Shown piece after piece: positions 19,117 through 28,956 of a DNA stretch of 64,000 nt (position 1 is the first letter of the stretch; each line of letters begins with the position of its first letter). A model generated the notes under the pieces. That model saw only the letters and a program-made list of their open reading frames with translations. It made no database searches and was not told where the DNA came from. The stretch covers positions 1 through 64,000 of the forward strand of contig CANPBX010000007.1 in NCBI GenBank assembly GCA_947572385.1, read 5' to 3'. The DNA comes from an uncultured Clostridia bacterium. GTDB lineage: Bacteria > Bacillota > Clostridia > Oscillospirales > Acutalibacteraceae. The translations under genes and the position numbers were made by a program.

Positions 19117-22100
19117 ATGAGATTCACGGTATGGGGAGGGCTTCTGCTGCTGGCGGCGCTTCTGCTCCGGCTCCATTTGGGGTACTGGTCCGAGGGCTTC
19201 AGCGTGGATATGGACACCTTCAAGTCCTGGGGCATGACCCTCTCGAGGGTGGGCTTCTCCGAGATATATGAGCAGGATATGTTTTTGGACTATCCGCCGG
19301 GGTATCTCTATATTCTGATGCTACTTGAGGAGATACGCCAATTTACACACCTGGCCTGGGAGGGGCAGCTTTACACCCTTATAATGAAGCTGCCCTCCAT
19401 AGGCGCGGACCTGGTATGCGGCGGCGTGCTGCTCTGGCTTGGCAGGAAGAAGCTGGGGGACAGGGCGGCGCTGCTGGTCTCAGCGGCGTATCTGTTCTGC
19501 CCGGCGGTATTCGTGAACTCAGCCCAGTGGGGTCAGGCGGACTCCTTCTGCACGATGATACTGCTGGCCTCGGTGCTGCTGCTATATGGTGAGGCCTGGG
19601 TCCCGTCGGGGATATTATATGGCCTGTCAATTATCTGCAAGCCACAGATGCTGGTATTCGCGCCTATGTTTATCTTCTTCGCCATAAAGCGGCGCAAATG
19701 GCTTGGGCTTGGGCTGGGGGTCATATGCGCCGTGGCTGCGGCACTGCTTGTTGCGGCCCCGTTCACTAAAAATTTCAACTACTGGTGGCTGGTGCAGAAG
19801 TACCAGTCCACAATGGACTATTATAACTACTACTCCGTAAACGCCCATAATTTCTGGACCCTTATAGGCCGCAACTGGTGGGGGCTTCCCGGCGGCATAA
19901 AGGGCGCGGCGCTCACCTGGGCGGCGCCGGTGGCAGCCACGGCAGCCTGCGGGGGGCTTATACTGCTCTCTAAAAGAAGGGACGCGGTATTTGCCGCCGC
20001 GCCTCTCCTGATGGGCATAGTATATATCTTTGCCGTGAAAATGCACGAGAGGTATCTGTTCCCTGCGTTCCTGTTTATACTGCTCAGCTATGTCTTCGCC
20101 AGGGACAAGCGGCTCCTTCGGGCCTATGCTTTCATTGCCGGTGCGAACTATCTCAATGTGAGCTATACCCTTTGGATATTCCGTGAGAAGGGCAATAACT
20201 ACGACCCCAACAGCCAGCCCGGAAGGGTGATAGCCCTGCTGCAGCTTGCGGCCCTGATCTACCTTATCTGGACGGAGTATCGTGTCTATATCAGAGAGGA
20301 GATAAAGGAGCCGGAGCCCGGCGGGAAATTTTTTGAGGGCTGGGCGGTAAAGGCAATAGCCCCGCCGGAGAGTAGGAGGATGTCAGGGCCGGACTGGGCG
20401 CTGATGACGGGCATTACGTTGGTGTACGGCATAGCGGCCTTCTGGCACCTGGGCGGGACGGTGCTGCCAACCACCAACTGGACACCGGAGGAGGGCCAGA
20501 GCGTGGTGCTGGAGGCGGACCGCACCTGCCATATCATATACTATCTTCCCGGGCTTGAGCCGGACAGCTCACACTATAGGAGCCGTGTGGGCTCAAGCAT
20601 GAGGATAGAGTCAAGCGAGGACGGGGTCACCTGGGAGGACTGCGGCGAGGTCGGGAACGGCTATGTGTTTGCCTGGTGCCGGGAGTATCTGGAGGTCCCG
20701 GGGAGGTTCGTGCGGGTGACGGCCCTGGACGGCTCTGTGACCGTGAGCGAGATGGCAATAGCCCCCGCGGGCTCAGACGGCATACCGGCGCTTAAAGCCA
20801 CAGGCCCGGGGGCCGGGCTTCTCACGGACGAGCAGGAGAAGGTGCCCCTTTATAAGACTTATGAGAACTCCAGCTATTTTGACGAGATATACCACGCCAG
20901 GACAGCCTATGAGCATATCCTGGGCTTGGAGCCCTATGAGAACACCCATCCGCCGCTGGGCAAGCATATTATCTCCCTGGCTATACGGCTGTTCGGCCTG
21001 AACCCAGTCGGCTGGCGGTTTATGGGGACGCTCTTCGGGGTGCTGATGCTCCCGGCCCTGTACCGTCTGTGTAAAGACCTGTTCGGGAAAACCTGGCTCT
21101 GCGCCTTAGGTACGCTGATGTTCGCCTTTGACTTCATGCACTTTACCCAGACCAGAATAGCCACCATCGATACCTATTCCGTGTTCTTCCTGCTTTTGAT
21201 GTACGACGCCATGGTGCATTTTATGTACAAGGACATAGTGCGCGCAAGGCTTAGGGAGCTGCTTCTGCCGCTGGCATTGGGCGGGATGTTTATGGGCCTT
21301 GGCGTGGCCTCAAAATGGACCGCGGCCTATGGAGCGGCGGGGCTTGCGGTGCTGTTTTTCGGCAAGCTCATACACACCTGCTGGTATGAGGGCAAGAAGA
21401 AAGAGGGGCTTGCCCCGGCCCTTAGACGCTGCGGGATACTCTGCGGCTGGTGCTGCCTTTTGTATGTTGCCATACCATTTGGTATATACTTCTGCGCCTA
21501 TCTGCCTATGACTACGCTGCCGCACAACAGGGACAATATTCTCTGGGCCTTCTGGAACTACCAGACCACCATGTTCAACTATCACTCTGGGCTTGTGGCT
21601 GAGCACAGCTTTGCCTCCCCCTGGTACGACTGGCCCCTGGTAGTGCGCCCCATTTGGTTTTTCAGCTCCGACCCCTGCAATGAGCTCGGGGATTACAGCA
21701 CCATCTCCTCTATGGGAAATCCCCTGCTCTGGTGGGGCTGTCTGCCGGCGCTGCTATGGGCGGCCTGGGAGTGGCTGAGAAAAAGGAGCGTGTACTGCGC
21801 CGTGGCGCTCACCGGTTTTATGTCGGTGTACCTGCCATGGGTGCTGGTGCCGAGGCTGACGTTTATCTACCACTACTTCACCGCCGTGCCATTCCTGGTG
21901 CTGGCACTTCTGGCCCTCTTTGAGCGGCTTTCAGAGGGGGGCAGGCTCAGCGGGAGAGTTACGGTTGGGGGCAGGGTCGATGTACAGTGGGCCCAGCTTC
22001 TGATGGGGGCCATGGCTCTGGGCTGCATAGCGCTCTTTATGATATACTTCCCTGTGATTTCCGGCGCGCCCACCACAAGGGAGTACGCCGGGCAGCTGGC

Positions 22101-22128
22101 GCTGTTTGAAAGCTGGTACTTCGGTTAA
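19117..22128 (+). CDS. Two-part membrane glycosyltransferase (PMT/GT39-type)
   Basis: The protein has about 1003 residues. The start is uncertain: ATG 19117 (behind GAGGACGGGGG) is preferred over GTG 19075. The N-terminal half is a multispanning GT-C-type module with the acidic loop [11 protein letters not shown] and [11 protein letters not shown] soluble beta-rich insert follows (about residues 440-590, with [19 protein letters not shown], discoidin-like). The C-terminal half is a protein-O-mannosyltransferase-like module with [27 protein letters not shown] and [17 protein letters not shown]. Such enzymes transfer sugars from polyprenyl-phosphate carriers to proteins or glycans outside the membrane. 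Two GT-C halves on one chain is noteworthy. Donor and acceptor are unknown. The next gene, secA, has its own promoter. Confidence 0.8.
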   Translation: MRFTVWGGLLLLAALLLRLHLGYWSEGFSVDMDTFKSWGMTLSRVGFSEIYEQDMFLDYPPGYLYILMLLEEIRQFTHLAWEGQLYTLIMKLPSIGADLVCGGVLLWLGRKKLGDRAALLVSAAYLFCPAVFVNSAQWGQADSFCTMILLASVLLLYGEAWVPSGILYGLSIICKPQMLVFAPMFIFFAIKRRKWLGLGLGVICAVAAALLVAAPFTKNFNYWWLVQKYQSTMDYYNYYSVNAHNFWTLIGRNWWGLPGGIKGAALTWAAPVAATAACGGLILLSKRRDAVFAAAPLLMGIVYIFAVKMHERYLFPAFLFILLSYVFARDKRLLRAYAFIAGANYLNVSYTLWIFREKGNNYDPNSQPGRVIALLQLAALIYLIWTEYRVYIREEIKEPEPGGKFFEGWAVKAIAPPESRRMSGPDWALMTGITLVYGIAAFWHLGGTVLPTTNWTPEEGQSVVLEADRTCHIIYYLPGLEPDSSHYRSRVGSSMRIESSEDGVTWEDCGEVGNGYVFAWCREYLEVPGRFVRVTALDGSVTVSEMAIAPAGSDGIPALKATGPGAGLLTDEQEKVPLYKTYENSSYFDEIYHARTAYEHILGLEPYENTHPPLGKHIISLAIRLFGLNPVGWRFMGTLFGVLMLPALYRLCKDLFGKTWLCALGTLMFAFDFMHFTQTRIATIDTYSVFFLLLMYDAMVHFMYKDIVRARLRELLLPLALGGMFMGLGVASKWTAAYGAAGLAVLFFGKLIHTCWYEGKKKEGLAPALRRCGILCGWCCLLYVAIPFGIYFCAYLPMTTLPHNRDNILWAFWNYQTTMFNYHSGLVAEHSFASPWYDWPLVVRPIWFFSSDPCNELGDYSTISSMGNPLLWWGCLPALLWAAWEWLRKRSVYCAVALTGFMSVYLPWVLVPRLTFIYHYFTAVPFLVLALLALFERLSEGGRLSGRVTVGGRVDVQWAQLLMGAMALGCIALFMIYFPVISGAPTTREYAGQLALFESWYFG

Positions 22129-22151
22129 ATGTAAATAAACTGTTGCTTTTC

Positions 22152-22181
22152 TTGCAATCTGTGGGGCGGGCATGGTATAAT
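22152..22181 (+). promoter_or_regulatory. secA promoter
   Basis: TTGCAA (22152-22157) and TATAAT (22176-22181) are 18 bases apart, 33 bases before the secA start. Confidence 0.7.
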
Positions 22182-22214
22182 AGGCTTTACGAGATAAAAG
22201 AAAGGAAAACTCAT

Positions 22215-24965
22215 ATGGCAAATAATTTCCTTACAAAGCTTTTCGGAAACTACAGCAAGAAGGAGCTAAAGCGCATTCAGCCCATGGTGGACCAGGTGCT
22301 GGGGCTGGAGGAGAAATATAGAGGGCTCTCAGACGGTGAGCTCAAAGGGGAGACCCAAAGGCTCAGGAAGCGGCTGGAGGGCGGTGAGAGCCTTGACAGC
22401 ATACTCCCCGAGGCTTTCGCGGCCTGCAGGGAGGCTATGGACCGGGTGCTGGGCAAGAGGCTGTTCCCGGTGCAGGTGCAGGGAGGAGTGATACTTCACC
22501 AGGGCAGAATCGCCGAGATGAAGACCGGCGAGGGCAAGACGTTCACACTGGCCCTGCCGGCCTATCTAAACGGACTCTCGGGTAGGGGCGTGCATATCGT
22601 CACTGTCAACGAGTACCTTGCCAAGTACCAGGGCGAGATGATGGCCCGCGTTTTCAACTTTATGGGGCTCTCAGTAGGTCTGGCGCTGAACGGCATGAAC
22701 TCTGCCGAGAAGCAGGCGGCATATAACTGCGACATCACCTACGGCACAAATAATGAGTTCGGCTTCGACTACCTCAGGGATAATATGGTGATCTATAAGG
22801 ACCGTAAGGTCCAGCGCGGGCACCACTACGCCATAGTGGACGAGGTGGACTCTATCCTGATAGACGAGGCACGCACGCCCCTTATTATATCAGGCCAGGG
22901 TGAGAAGGCCGACGAATACTATTCCCTTGCCAACAGTTTTGCGGGCAGGCTCAAGCCTATACGCGTCAAGGAGACCGATGCCAAGGAGGATAACGACGAG
23001 CTCTATGCCGAGTATGACTACATCATCAATGAGAAGCTCAAGACCTGCTCCCTCACCCGCCGGGGCGTGAAAAAGGCAGAGGAGGCTTTTCATATCGACA
23101 ACCTGACGGACCCGGAGAATATACTTTTACAGCACCGCATAAACCAGGCGATAAGGGCCTGGGGCATCATGCACCGGGACCAGGACTATGTGGTGAAGGA
23201 CGGCGAGGTCATAATCGTTGACGAGTTCACCGGGCGCTTAATGTACGGCAGAAGGTACAACGAGGGCCTGCACCAGGCTATCGAGGCCAAGGAGGGCGTG
23301 CAGGTTGCGAGGGAGAGCAAGACCCTGGCGACGATCACCTTCCAGAATTACTTCAGAATGTACGAAAAGCTCTCGGGCATGACCGGCACAGCCATGACCG
23401 AGCAGGAGGAGTTTTCGGAGATATACAAGCTGGACGTGGTGGAGATACCCACAAACCGGCCGGTAATACGCGAGGATTGCGCCGACGTCGTGTACAAGAC
23501 GGCAGAAGCCAAGTTCCGGGCGGTTATAGACGACATTGTGGAGCACCATCAAAAGGGCCAGCCTGTGCTGGTGGGTACAATAACTATTGAGAAGTCAGAA
23601 ATGCTCAGCAAAATGCTGAAGGCCAGGGGCGTGAAGCACGAGGTGCTGAACGCCAAGTTCCATGAGAAGGAAGCTCAGATCGTCGCCCAGGCCGGCCGCA
23701 AGGGGGCAGTCACCATCGCCACGAACATGGCAGGCCGCGGTACCGATATAGCCCTGGGCGGCAACTCGGAGTTTATGGCCAAAGCCGAAATGAGGAAAAA
23801 GGGCTACAGCGAGGAAATGCTGGTAGAATCTACCTCCTACAGCTACAGCGAGGACCCCGATATTTTGGAAGCCCGGGAAACCTTTGCACGGCTGAACAAG
23901 GAATATGAGACGCAGATCGCCCCGGAAGCCGAGGAGGTAAAGCGGCTGGGCGGCGTGTACGTGATAGGCACGGAGCGCCATGAATCCCGGCGTATCGACA
24001 ACCAGCTGCGTGGCCGCGTGGGCCGTCAGGGCGACCCCGGCAAGAGCAGGTTCTATATCTCCCTTGAGGACGACCTGATGCGGCTTTTCGGCGGCGAACG
24101 GCTCTATAACATGATGGAAAAGCTGAGGATAGACGACGATATACCCATCGAGGCGGGAATGGTCTCAAACGCCATCGAGAATGCACAGAGCAAGGTGGAG
24201 AGCAGGAACTTCGGCATACGCAAGAACGTATTGCAGTATGACGAGGTCATGAATAACCAGCGGCAGATAATCTACGGCCAGCGGGACCAGGTGCTGGACG
24301 GCAAGGACATGAAGCAGGCTATACTCAAGATGGTAGAGGAGGCCGTGGGCGAGAGGGTGGACACCTATCTCCCTGAAAACGTACCCCACGAGGACTGGGA
24401 CTTGCAGGGGCTCCGGGAATACTATATGGGCTGGCTCATAGGTGAGGAGGACCTGGACTATAGCGGCAGGGAGCTTGAGGATTTGGCCCCTGAGTTTGCC
24501 AAGAACTTCCTGTGGGAGAAGGCCCAGAAGCTATATAACAGGCGCGAGGAGGAGTTTACCCCACAGGTCATGCGCGAGCTGGAGCGGGTCGTGCTCCTGA
24601 AGACTGTGGACCAGGAGTGGATGGACCATATCGACGCAATGGAGCAGCTGCAGGAGGGTATACGCCTCAGGGCCTATGCACAGCAGGATCCGGTGGTGGA
24701 GTACCGCTTGGAGGGCTTTGATATGTTCGACGCAATGATAGCCTCCATACGGGAGCAGACGGCAAAAGCCATACTCACCGTGCGGCTGCGCGCCAAGGAG
24801 GTCCCCCAGCGGGAGCAGGTCGCCAAGGAGACCGGCACAGGCGGGGCGGGCGCCCGTGAGGTCAAGCGCCAGCCTGTGAAAAAGGCCCAGAAGCCGGGGC
24901 GCAATGACCCTTGCCCCTGCGGCAGCGGGAAAAAGTACAAGAAGTGCTGCGGGCGTGACGAATAA
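22215..24965 (+). CDS. secA: Protein translocase ATPase SecA
   Basis: The protein has 916 residues, starting at ATG 22215 behind AAAGGAAAAC and opening [20 protein letters not shown]. Walker A is MKTGEGKT (102-109) and the DEAD-type box is [13 protein letters not shown]. The helicase C motifs ([34 protein letters not shown]) and the C-terminal SEC-C zinc motif [14 protein letters not shown] are present. It drives preprotein export through SecYEG by ATP hydrolysis. It begins a cluster with a lipoprotein, a beta-helix protein and an FtsW-like fusion, all related to the envelope. Confidence 0.98.
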   Translation: MANNFLTKLFGNYSKKELKRIQPMVDQVLGLEEKYRGLSDGELKGETQRLRKRLEGGESLDSILPEAFAACREAMDRVLGKRLFPVQVQGGVILHQGRIAEMKTGEGKTFTLALPAYLNGLSGRGVHIVTVNEYLAKYQGEMMARVFNFMGLSVGLALNGMNSAEKQAAYNCDITYGTNNEFGFDYLRDNMVIYKDRKVQRGHHYAIVDEVDSILIDEARTPLIISGQGEKADEYYSLANSFAGRLKPIRVKETDAKEDNDELYAEYDYIINEKLKTCSLTRRGVKKAEEAFHIDNLTDPENILLQHRINQAIRAWGIMHRDQDYVVKDGEVIIVDEFTGRLMYGRRYNEGLHQAIEAKEGVQVARESKTLATITFQNYFRMYEKLSGMTGTAMTEQEEFSEIYKLDVVEIPTNRPVIREDCADVVYKTAEAKFRAVIDDIVEHHQKGQPVLVGTITIEKSEMLSKMLKARGVKHEVLNAKFHEKEAQIVAQAGRKGAVTIATNMAGRGTDIALGGNSEFMAKAEMRKKGYSEEMLVESTSYSYSEDPDILEARETFARLNKEYETQIAPEAEEVKRLGGVYVIGTERHESRRIDNQLRGRVGRQGDPGKSRFYISLEDDLMRLFGGERLYNMMEKLRIDDDIPIEAGMVSNAIENAQSKVESRNFGIRKNVLQYDEVMNNQRQIIYGQRDQVLDGKDMKQAILKMVEEAVGERVDTYLPENVPHEDWDLQGLREYYMGWLIGEEDLDYSGRELEDLAPEFAKNFLWEKAQKLYNRREEEFTPQVMRELERVVLLKTVDQEWMDHIDAMEQLQEGIRLRAYAQQDPVVEYRLEGFDMFDAMIASIREQTAKAILTVRLRAKEVPQREQVAKETGTGGAGAREVKRQPVKKAQKPGRNDPCPCGSGKKYKKCCGRDE

Positions 24966-25002
24966 GACGCAATTTGGGAGGATGAAAGGGGAATTACCTG
25001 TT

Positions 25003-25767
25003 ATGACAGTTTTGAAAAAATGGGCGGCGGTACTGCTTTCGGCGCTCATATGCCTGGGGCTCTCGGGATGTGATTTCCTGCCCTCGGAGGAATTTAACGA
25101 CTACGACGTGTCAAGCTATATCCAGGCCCTTTTGGACAGCAGCTACCATGACGACCACCGTGCATATATGGCCAGAATCCAGGCCACCGAGGACACGGCA
25201 AAGGCGAATAATGTCACCACAGTGGAGAATGCGGCAATAAACTTTTGCAACGCCTACGGCCTCAGTCCTGACGATACCCAGATGCAGCGCCTGGAGGAGA
25301 TAATGGCGAAGGCCCTGCTGAGCACCAGGTACCAGGTTGCAGACGAGGTAAAGGTGGAGACAGGGTACACCATTGATGTCACCGTCTCCCCAATCACCAG
25401 CTTCTCCGGGCTCACCGAACAGTTTACCACTATCCGCAGCCAGGCCCAGGAGGAGGTCAACAGTAAGAGCATGGTGAACCTGGATGATGGGGAGGGCCAG
25501 GAGGACGGCGGTGAAAATGGCGAGTGGGGCGAAGAAGGGGAGGATGAGCCCACCCCGACCCCAGCGCCTACGCCCCTGCTGAAGACCGCCACGGAGCTCT
25601 ATGTTGACAGGGTGCTGGACTTTTGCGAGGGCAGGCTCACTTCCCTGGAATTTGCCGGCGGGGACACGACCATTGTTTTAAATATCAGGCTTACCAAAAA
25701 CGGCAAGCTCCAGGTGGATTTGAACCAGATAGACGAGATAGACCGGGCGGTGCTGGCATTCCAGTAA
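25003..25767 (+). CDS. Lipoprotein of unknown function
   Basis: The protein has 254 residues. The start at ATG 25003 gives a textbook lipoprotein signal: MTVLKKWAAVLLSALICLGL followed by lipobox LSGC (Cys23 in this numbering). Starts at 24982 or 24904 would extend the signal needlessly. The mature part is helical (about 30-170), then an acidic Gly/Glu linker, then a PTPTPAPTP hinge, then a C-terminal strand-helix region. The proline-threonine hinge is typical of surface-exposed domains. It follows secA by 37 bases and precedes the beta-helix gene by 35, probably in one operon. No family recognised. Confidence 0.8.
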   Translation: MTVLKKWAAVLLSALICLGLSGCDFLPSEEFNDYDVSSYIQALLDSSYHDDHRAYMARIQATEDTAKANNVTTVENAAINFCNAYGLSPDDTQMQRLEEIMAKALLSTRYQVADEVKVETGYTIDVTVSPITSFSGLTEQFTTIRSQAQEEVNSKSMVNLDDGEGQEDGGENGEWGEEGEDEPTPTPAPTPLLKTATELYVDRVLDFCEGRLTSLEFAGGDTTIVLNIRLTKNGKLQVDLNQIDEIDRAVLAFQ

Positions 25768-25802
25768 GCGGCGCCGCGATACCATAGGGAGGAGCACAGC
25801 AT

Positions 25803-26468
25803 ATGGAACTGAGGACCGGGAAGCTTTTGGATTTGACCCATACCGCGGCGGCAAAGCTGCTGGAGGGCTGCGAGTACCCTTGGCAGGCGCTGCCGAAAAT
25901 AGGTGAGTTTATACTGGCGTTGGGAGAGACCCTTCCGAAGGATGAATATGAGCAGGCACAGGAGCATGTCTGGCTTCATAAGACAGTAAAGCGCTACCCC
26001 AATAACTATATCGCCGGGCCATGTATTATAGGCCCTGAAACCGAGGTGCGCCCCGGGGCATTCATCAGGGGAAACGCTCTGGTAGGCGCGGGCTGCGTGG
26101 TGGGCAACTCCACTGAGCTCAAGAACGTCATTATATTCGACAATGTACAGGTGCCCCACTATAACTATGTAGGTGACTCTATACTGGGCTTCAAGTCCCA
26201 TATGGGCGCGGGGTCCATCACCTCCAACGTGAAGCAGGATAAGTCCCTGGTAGCCATAGTCCTGCCCGACGGCGGCAGGCTGGAGACTTCCCTTAAGAAA
26301 TTCGGAGCCATACTTGGGGACAACGTGGAGATAGGCTGCAACTCAGTGCTGAACCCCGGCGCGGTCATAGGCCGGGGAAGCAGGGTGTATCCACTGTCAA
26401 TGGTGCGCGGCGCCGTGCCGGAGAGCAGCATATATAAGCGCGCCGGGGAGATCGCCGGGATAAGATAA
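25803..26468 (+). CDS. Left-handed beta-helix (hexapeptide repeat) nucleotidyl/acyltransferase-like protein
   Basis: The protein has 221 residues with no N-terminal pyrophosphorylase domain. Hexapeptide-repeat turns run from about residue 65: YIAGPCIIGPETEVRPGAFI, GNALVGAGCVVGNSTEL, then KSHMGAGSITSNVKQDKS and LGDNVEIGCNSVLNPGAVIG. It resembles the C-terminal acetyltransferase half of GlmU-type enzymes and stand-alone UDP-GlcNAc pyrophosphorylase-like proteins. Likely substrates are nucleotide- or phospho-sugars, which is inference. The ATG at 25803 follows GGGAGGAGCAC. It sits between a lipoprotein and an FtsW-like gene. Confidence 0.75.
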   Translation: MELRTGKLLDLTHTAAAKLLEGCEYPWQALPKIGEFILALGETLPKDEYEQAQEHVWLHKTVKRYPNNYIAGPCIIGPETEVRPGAFIRGNALVGAGCVVGNSTELKNVIIFDNVQVPHYNYVGDSILGFKSHMGAGSITSNVKQDKSLVAIVLPDGGRLETSLKKFGAILGDNVEIGCNSVLNPGAVIGRGSRVYPLSMVRGAVPESSIYKRAGEIAGIR

Positions 26469-26481
26469 GCGGAGGTTTGTT

Positions 26482-28173
26482 TTGGATCAGATAGGGGCTT
26501 TTTTTGGATCGGAGGTGGCGCCAACGGCGCTGCTCATAATGCGAATGATCGTGCCGCTGCTGGCGGGGTATGTGTCCATAAGGTGCTACACGTCCTTTAA
26601 GGCCGGGCAGCGCAGGAGGGATCCAGTTGTCATGCTGCTGGACGAGGCATCAGGGGCCAGGTTCCCGGTGCTGTACTGGGAGAACTCTGTGGGCCGCAGC
26701 CGCAGCTGTGATATCTGCCTGCCGGTGGCTGAGGTCTCCAGGGACCATGCGGTGTTCATGCGTCGGGAGGAGGGCTGGTTTGTGTGCGATACCGGCTCCA
26801 AGGGCGGCGTGCTTGTGAACGGGCGCAGGATAAGCGGGCCCAGGCTGGTGCGCATTGGGGACAGCATGACCTTCGGCGGTGTGACCCTGACCCTCTACAA
26901 CACCTCGCAGCTGCCTGAAAAGAAGCGGCGCTTCCAGGCGTTCCTGCGGGGCCAGTCAGCCAGCCCATTCTTTCTCATGCTCATGGCAACTATCGTGCAT
27001 CTTATGATGGCGGTCCAGGCTTGTGTGACGAGAGAGGGCTTTGACCCCATGCTCCTGCTGCCGGAGCTGGGCGTGCTGGTCCTGGGCTGGGGACTCTACA
27101 CGTACTCCATATTTGTCCAGCACCATATAAGCTTTGAGATTGAGACTGTAGCCTATCTGCTGTCGGGTATCGGGATAAACCTTCTGGCGGCTACAGATCT
27201 CAGCGTGGCCCGGACACAGCTTGCCGCCATGTTTATAGGCATTGTAATGTTCTGTTTCCTCATATGGTTTATGAATGATATGGACCGGGTGGCGAAGTTC
27301 AGACTGCCCATCGGCATTGGGGCCCTCTGCCTGTTCGTTCTGAACCTTATTCTGGGCACCACCAGCTTCGGCTCCCGCAACTGGATATACATCGGACCCA
27401 TCAGCATACAGCCCTCTGAGTTCATAAAGATAGCCTTTGTGTTTGTGGGCACCTCCACACTGGACAGGCTTCAGACCAAGAAGAATATAACGGAGTTTCT
27501 GGTGTTCACCGGGGCCTGCATAGGCTTTTTGTTCCTCATGCGTGACCTGGGCACGGCGCTGATATTCTTCGCCACCTTCCTGGTGATAGCCTTCATGCGC
27601 TCGGGCAGCGTGCGCACCATCGTGCTTATTTTAGCCGCGGCGGCCCTGGGGGTGTTCCTTATCCTCACCTTCATGCCCTACGTTGCCGACCGTTTCAGCT
27701 CCTGGGGCCACGTCTGGGAGGACCCCTACGACTCCGGCCTACAGCAGACCCGGGTGCTCACCTACACCGCCAGCGGCGGGCTCTTCGGCATGGGCCTGGG
27801 GCATGGGTACCTGAACGGCATCTTCGCCGCCGACAGCGACCTGGTATTCGGGCTCCTATGTGAGGAACAGGGGCTGCTTCTGGGGCTTATAGTGATAATG
27901 AGCATAGCAGGGTTTACACTCTATGCCCGCAGCGACGTGACCAGAAGCCGGTCCACCTTCTTCTCCATCGGGGCATGCGCGGTGGCGGGATTGCTGTTGT
28001 TCCAGACGTGTCTCAATGTATTCGGCGTGACGGATATTTTGCCGTTGACTGGCGTGACCCTTCCATTTATCAGCGCGGGCGGCTCAAGCATGGCCTCCAC
28101 CTGGGGCCTGATGGCCTTCCTGAAAGCGTCGGACGAGCGCACCTACGCCGTGCGCCGCGCGGGCAAGCACTAA
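26482..28173 (+). CDS. FHA domain fused to FtsW/RodA/SpoVE-family membrane protein
   Basis: The protein has 563 residues starting at TTG 26482, chosen because GGAGG lies six bases upstream and the frame opens in the right place. One membrane segment comes first, then an FHA phosphothreonine-binding domain (about residues 65-140: VGRSRSCDICLPVAEVSRDH, and GSKGGVLVNGRRI). About ten membrane segments of the SEDS fold follow, with SRNWIYIGPISIQPSEFIKI, LGTALIFFATFLVI and LTGVTLPFISAGGSS. SEDS proteins polymerise peptidoglycan glycan strands at the divisome, elongasome or during sporulation. The FHA domain suggests control by Ser/Thr phosphorylation; no kinase gene is visible here. Confidence 0.9.
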   Translation: MDQIGAFFGSEVAPTALLIMRMIVPLLAGYVSIRCYTSFKAGQRRRDPVVMLLDEASGARFPVLYWENSVGRSRSCDICLPVAEVSRDHAVFMRREEGWFVCDTGSKGGVLVNGRRISGPRLVRIGDSMTFGGVTLTLYNTSQLPEKKRRFQAFLRGQSASPFFLMLMATIVHLMMAVQACVTREGFDPMLLLPELGVLVLGWGLYTYSIFVQHHISFEIETVAYLLSGIGINLLAATDLSVARTQLAAMFIGIVMFCFLIWFMNDMDRVAKFRLPIGIGALCLFVLNLILGTTSFGSRNWIYIGPISIQPSEFIKIAFVFVGTSTLDRLQTKKNITEFLVFTGACIGFLFLMRDLGTALIFFATFLVIAFMRSGSVRTIVLILAAAALGVFLILTFMPYVADRFSSWGHVWEDPYDSGLQQTRVLTYTASGGLFGMGLGHGYLNGIFAADSDLVFGLLCEEQGLLLGLIVIMSIAGFTLYARSDVTRSRSTFFSIGACAVAGLLLFQTCLNVFGVTDILPLTGVTLPFISAGGSSMASTWGLMAFLKASDERTYAVRRAGKH

Positions 28174-28262
28174 AACGTAAAAGTTTTGTCAACTTTTTCA
28201 AAAGTTGCAGGGGTGCGGGGGCAGAGCCCCTGCGGTCTTGCTTCGAGCGAAGCGAAGAAAGG
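28174..28262 (+). repeat. Dispersed palindromic repeat, copy 3
   Basis: It runs AACGTAAAAGTTTTGTCAAC, then TTTTTCAAAAGTTGCAGGGG, a GGGGGCAGAGCCCCTGCGG core, and CTTCGAGCGAAGCGAAG. It matches the copy at 800-870 in inverse orientation. It lies between the FtsW-like gene and the P-loop gene, and its end runs up to the ribosome site of the latter. Confidence 0.6.
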
Positions 28263-28270
28263 AGTCCCTT

Positions 28271-28822
28271 ATGAAACTTCTATTCCTGATCGGCAACGCC
28301 GCTGTCGGCAAAATGACCGTCGGCCAGGAGCTCATGAAAATAACGGACCTGCGCCTGTTCCACAACCACATGACCATCGAGCCGGTAATAGAGATATTCG
28401 GACATTTCCACCCGCCGGCCATAGAACGCGTCAGAGAGGTCATCTTTGAGGAGTTCGCCAAGTCCGACAATTACGGCATGATTTTCACTTATATGTGGGC
28501 CTTCGACCAGCAGAGCGACTGGGACTACGTGGAGCACGTCAAGAGTATCTTTGCCCCATATAGCACTGAGTTTTACTATGTAGAGCTGGTCGCGTCCCAG
28601 AAGGTACGGTTAGAGCGTAATGCCACTGAGAACCGCCTAAAGCACAAGGCCTCCAAACGCGATCTGGACTTCTCCAATCAGCGGCTTGTCAGCGATGACG
28701 CTAACTACCGCATTGAGAGCCTGGACGGGGAGATACCCTTTGAGAACTACGTCAAGATAGACAACACTGACCTGCCGCCTGATGAGGTAGCGAAGATGAT
28801 AAAAGAAAGCTTCGGCTTATAA
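28271..28822 (+). CDS. P-loop kinase-like ATP-binding protein
   Basis: The protein has 183 residues with ATG 28271 behind AAAGGAGTCC. Walker A is LIGNAAVGKMTVGQEL, with Met in place of the first Ser/Thr after Lys, as commonly seen in this small-kinase group. Other conserved parts are FHNHMTIEPVIEIF and YYVELVASQKVRLERNA. It resembles small AAA/shikimate-kinase-like proteins of unknown substrate. A terminator follows six bases after the stop. Two further small P-loop genes lie at 60010 and 62479. Confidence 0.75.
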   Translation: MKLLFLIGNAAVGKMTVGQELMKITDLRLFHNHMTIEPVIEIFGHFHPPAIERVREVIFEEFAKSDNYGMIFTYMWAFDQQSDWDYVEHVKSIFAPYSTEFYYVELVASQKVRLERNATENRLKHKASKRDLDFSNQRLVSDDANYRIESLDGEIPFENYVKIDNTDLPPDEVAKMIKESFGL

Positions 28823-28826
28823 ATTT

Positions 28827-28862
28827 TTAGGGCTTTTCCGCAAGGAAAAGCCCTAATTTTTT
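28827..28862 (+). terminator. Terminator after the P-loop gene
   Basis: Stem TTAGGGCTTTTCC pairs with GGAAAAGCCCTAA around GCAA, then TTTTTTTC. The arms are the same as in the terminator at 740-770. Confidence 0.9.
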
Positions 28863-28875
28863 TCATTTTTACAGC

Positions 28876-28950
28876 CTTACGGCCAGACCGTGGGGCTCCG
28901 CCCCACACCCTGCCAAGGGAGCCTGCTCCCCTGGACCCCTTCCCGCTGCG
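28876..28950 (-). repeat. Dispersed palindromic repeat, copy 4 (inverted)
   Basis: On the minus strand it contains GGCAGGGTGTGGGGCGGAGC then CCCACGGTCTGG. It lies just downstream of the glgP stop. Confidence 0.55.
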
Positions 28951-28956
28951 CGCTGG

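Noticed and set aside
22143..22214. Upstream start for SecA at 22143
   Set aside because: The promoter -10 box lies inside that extension, and the family start MANNF fits ATG 22215.
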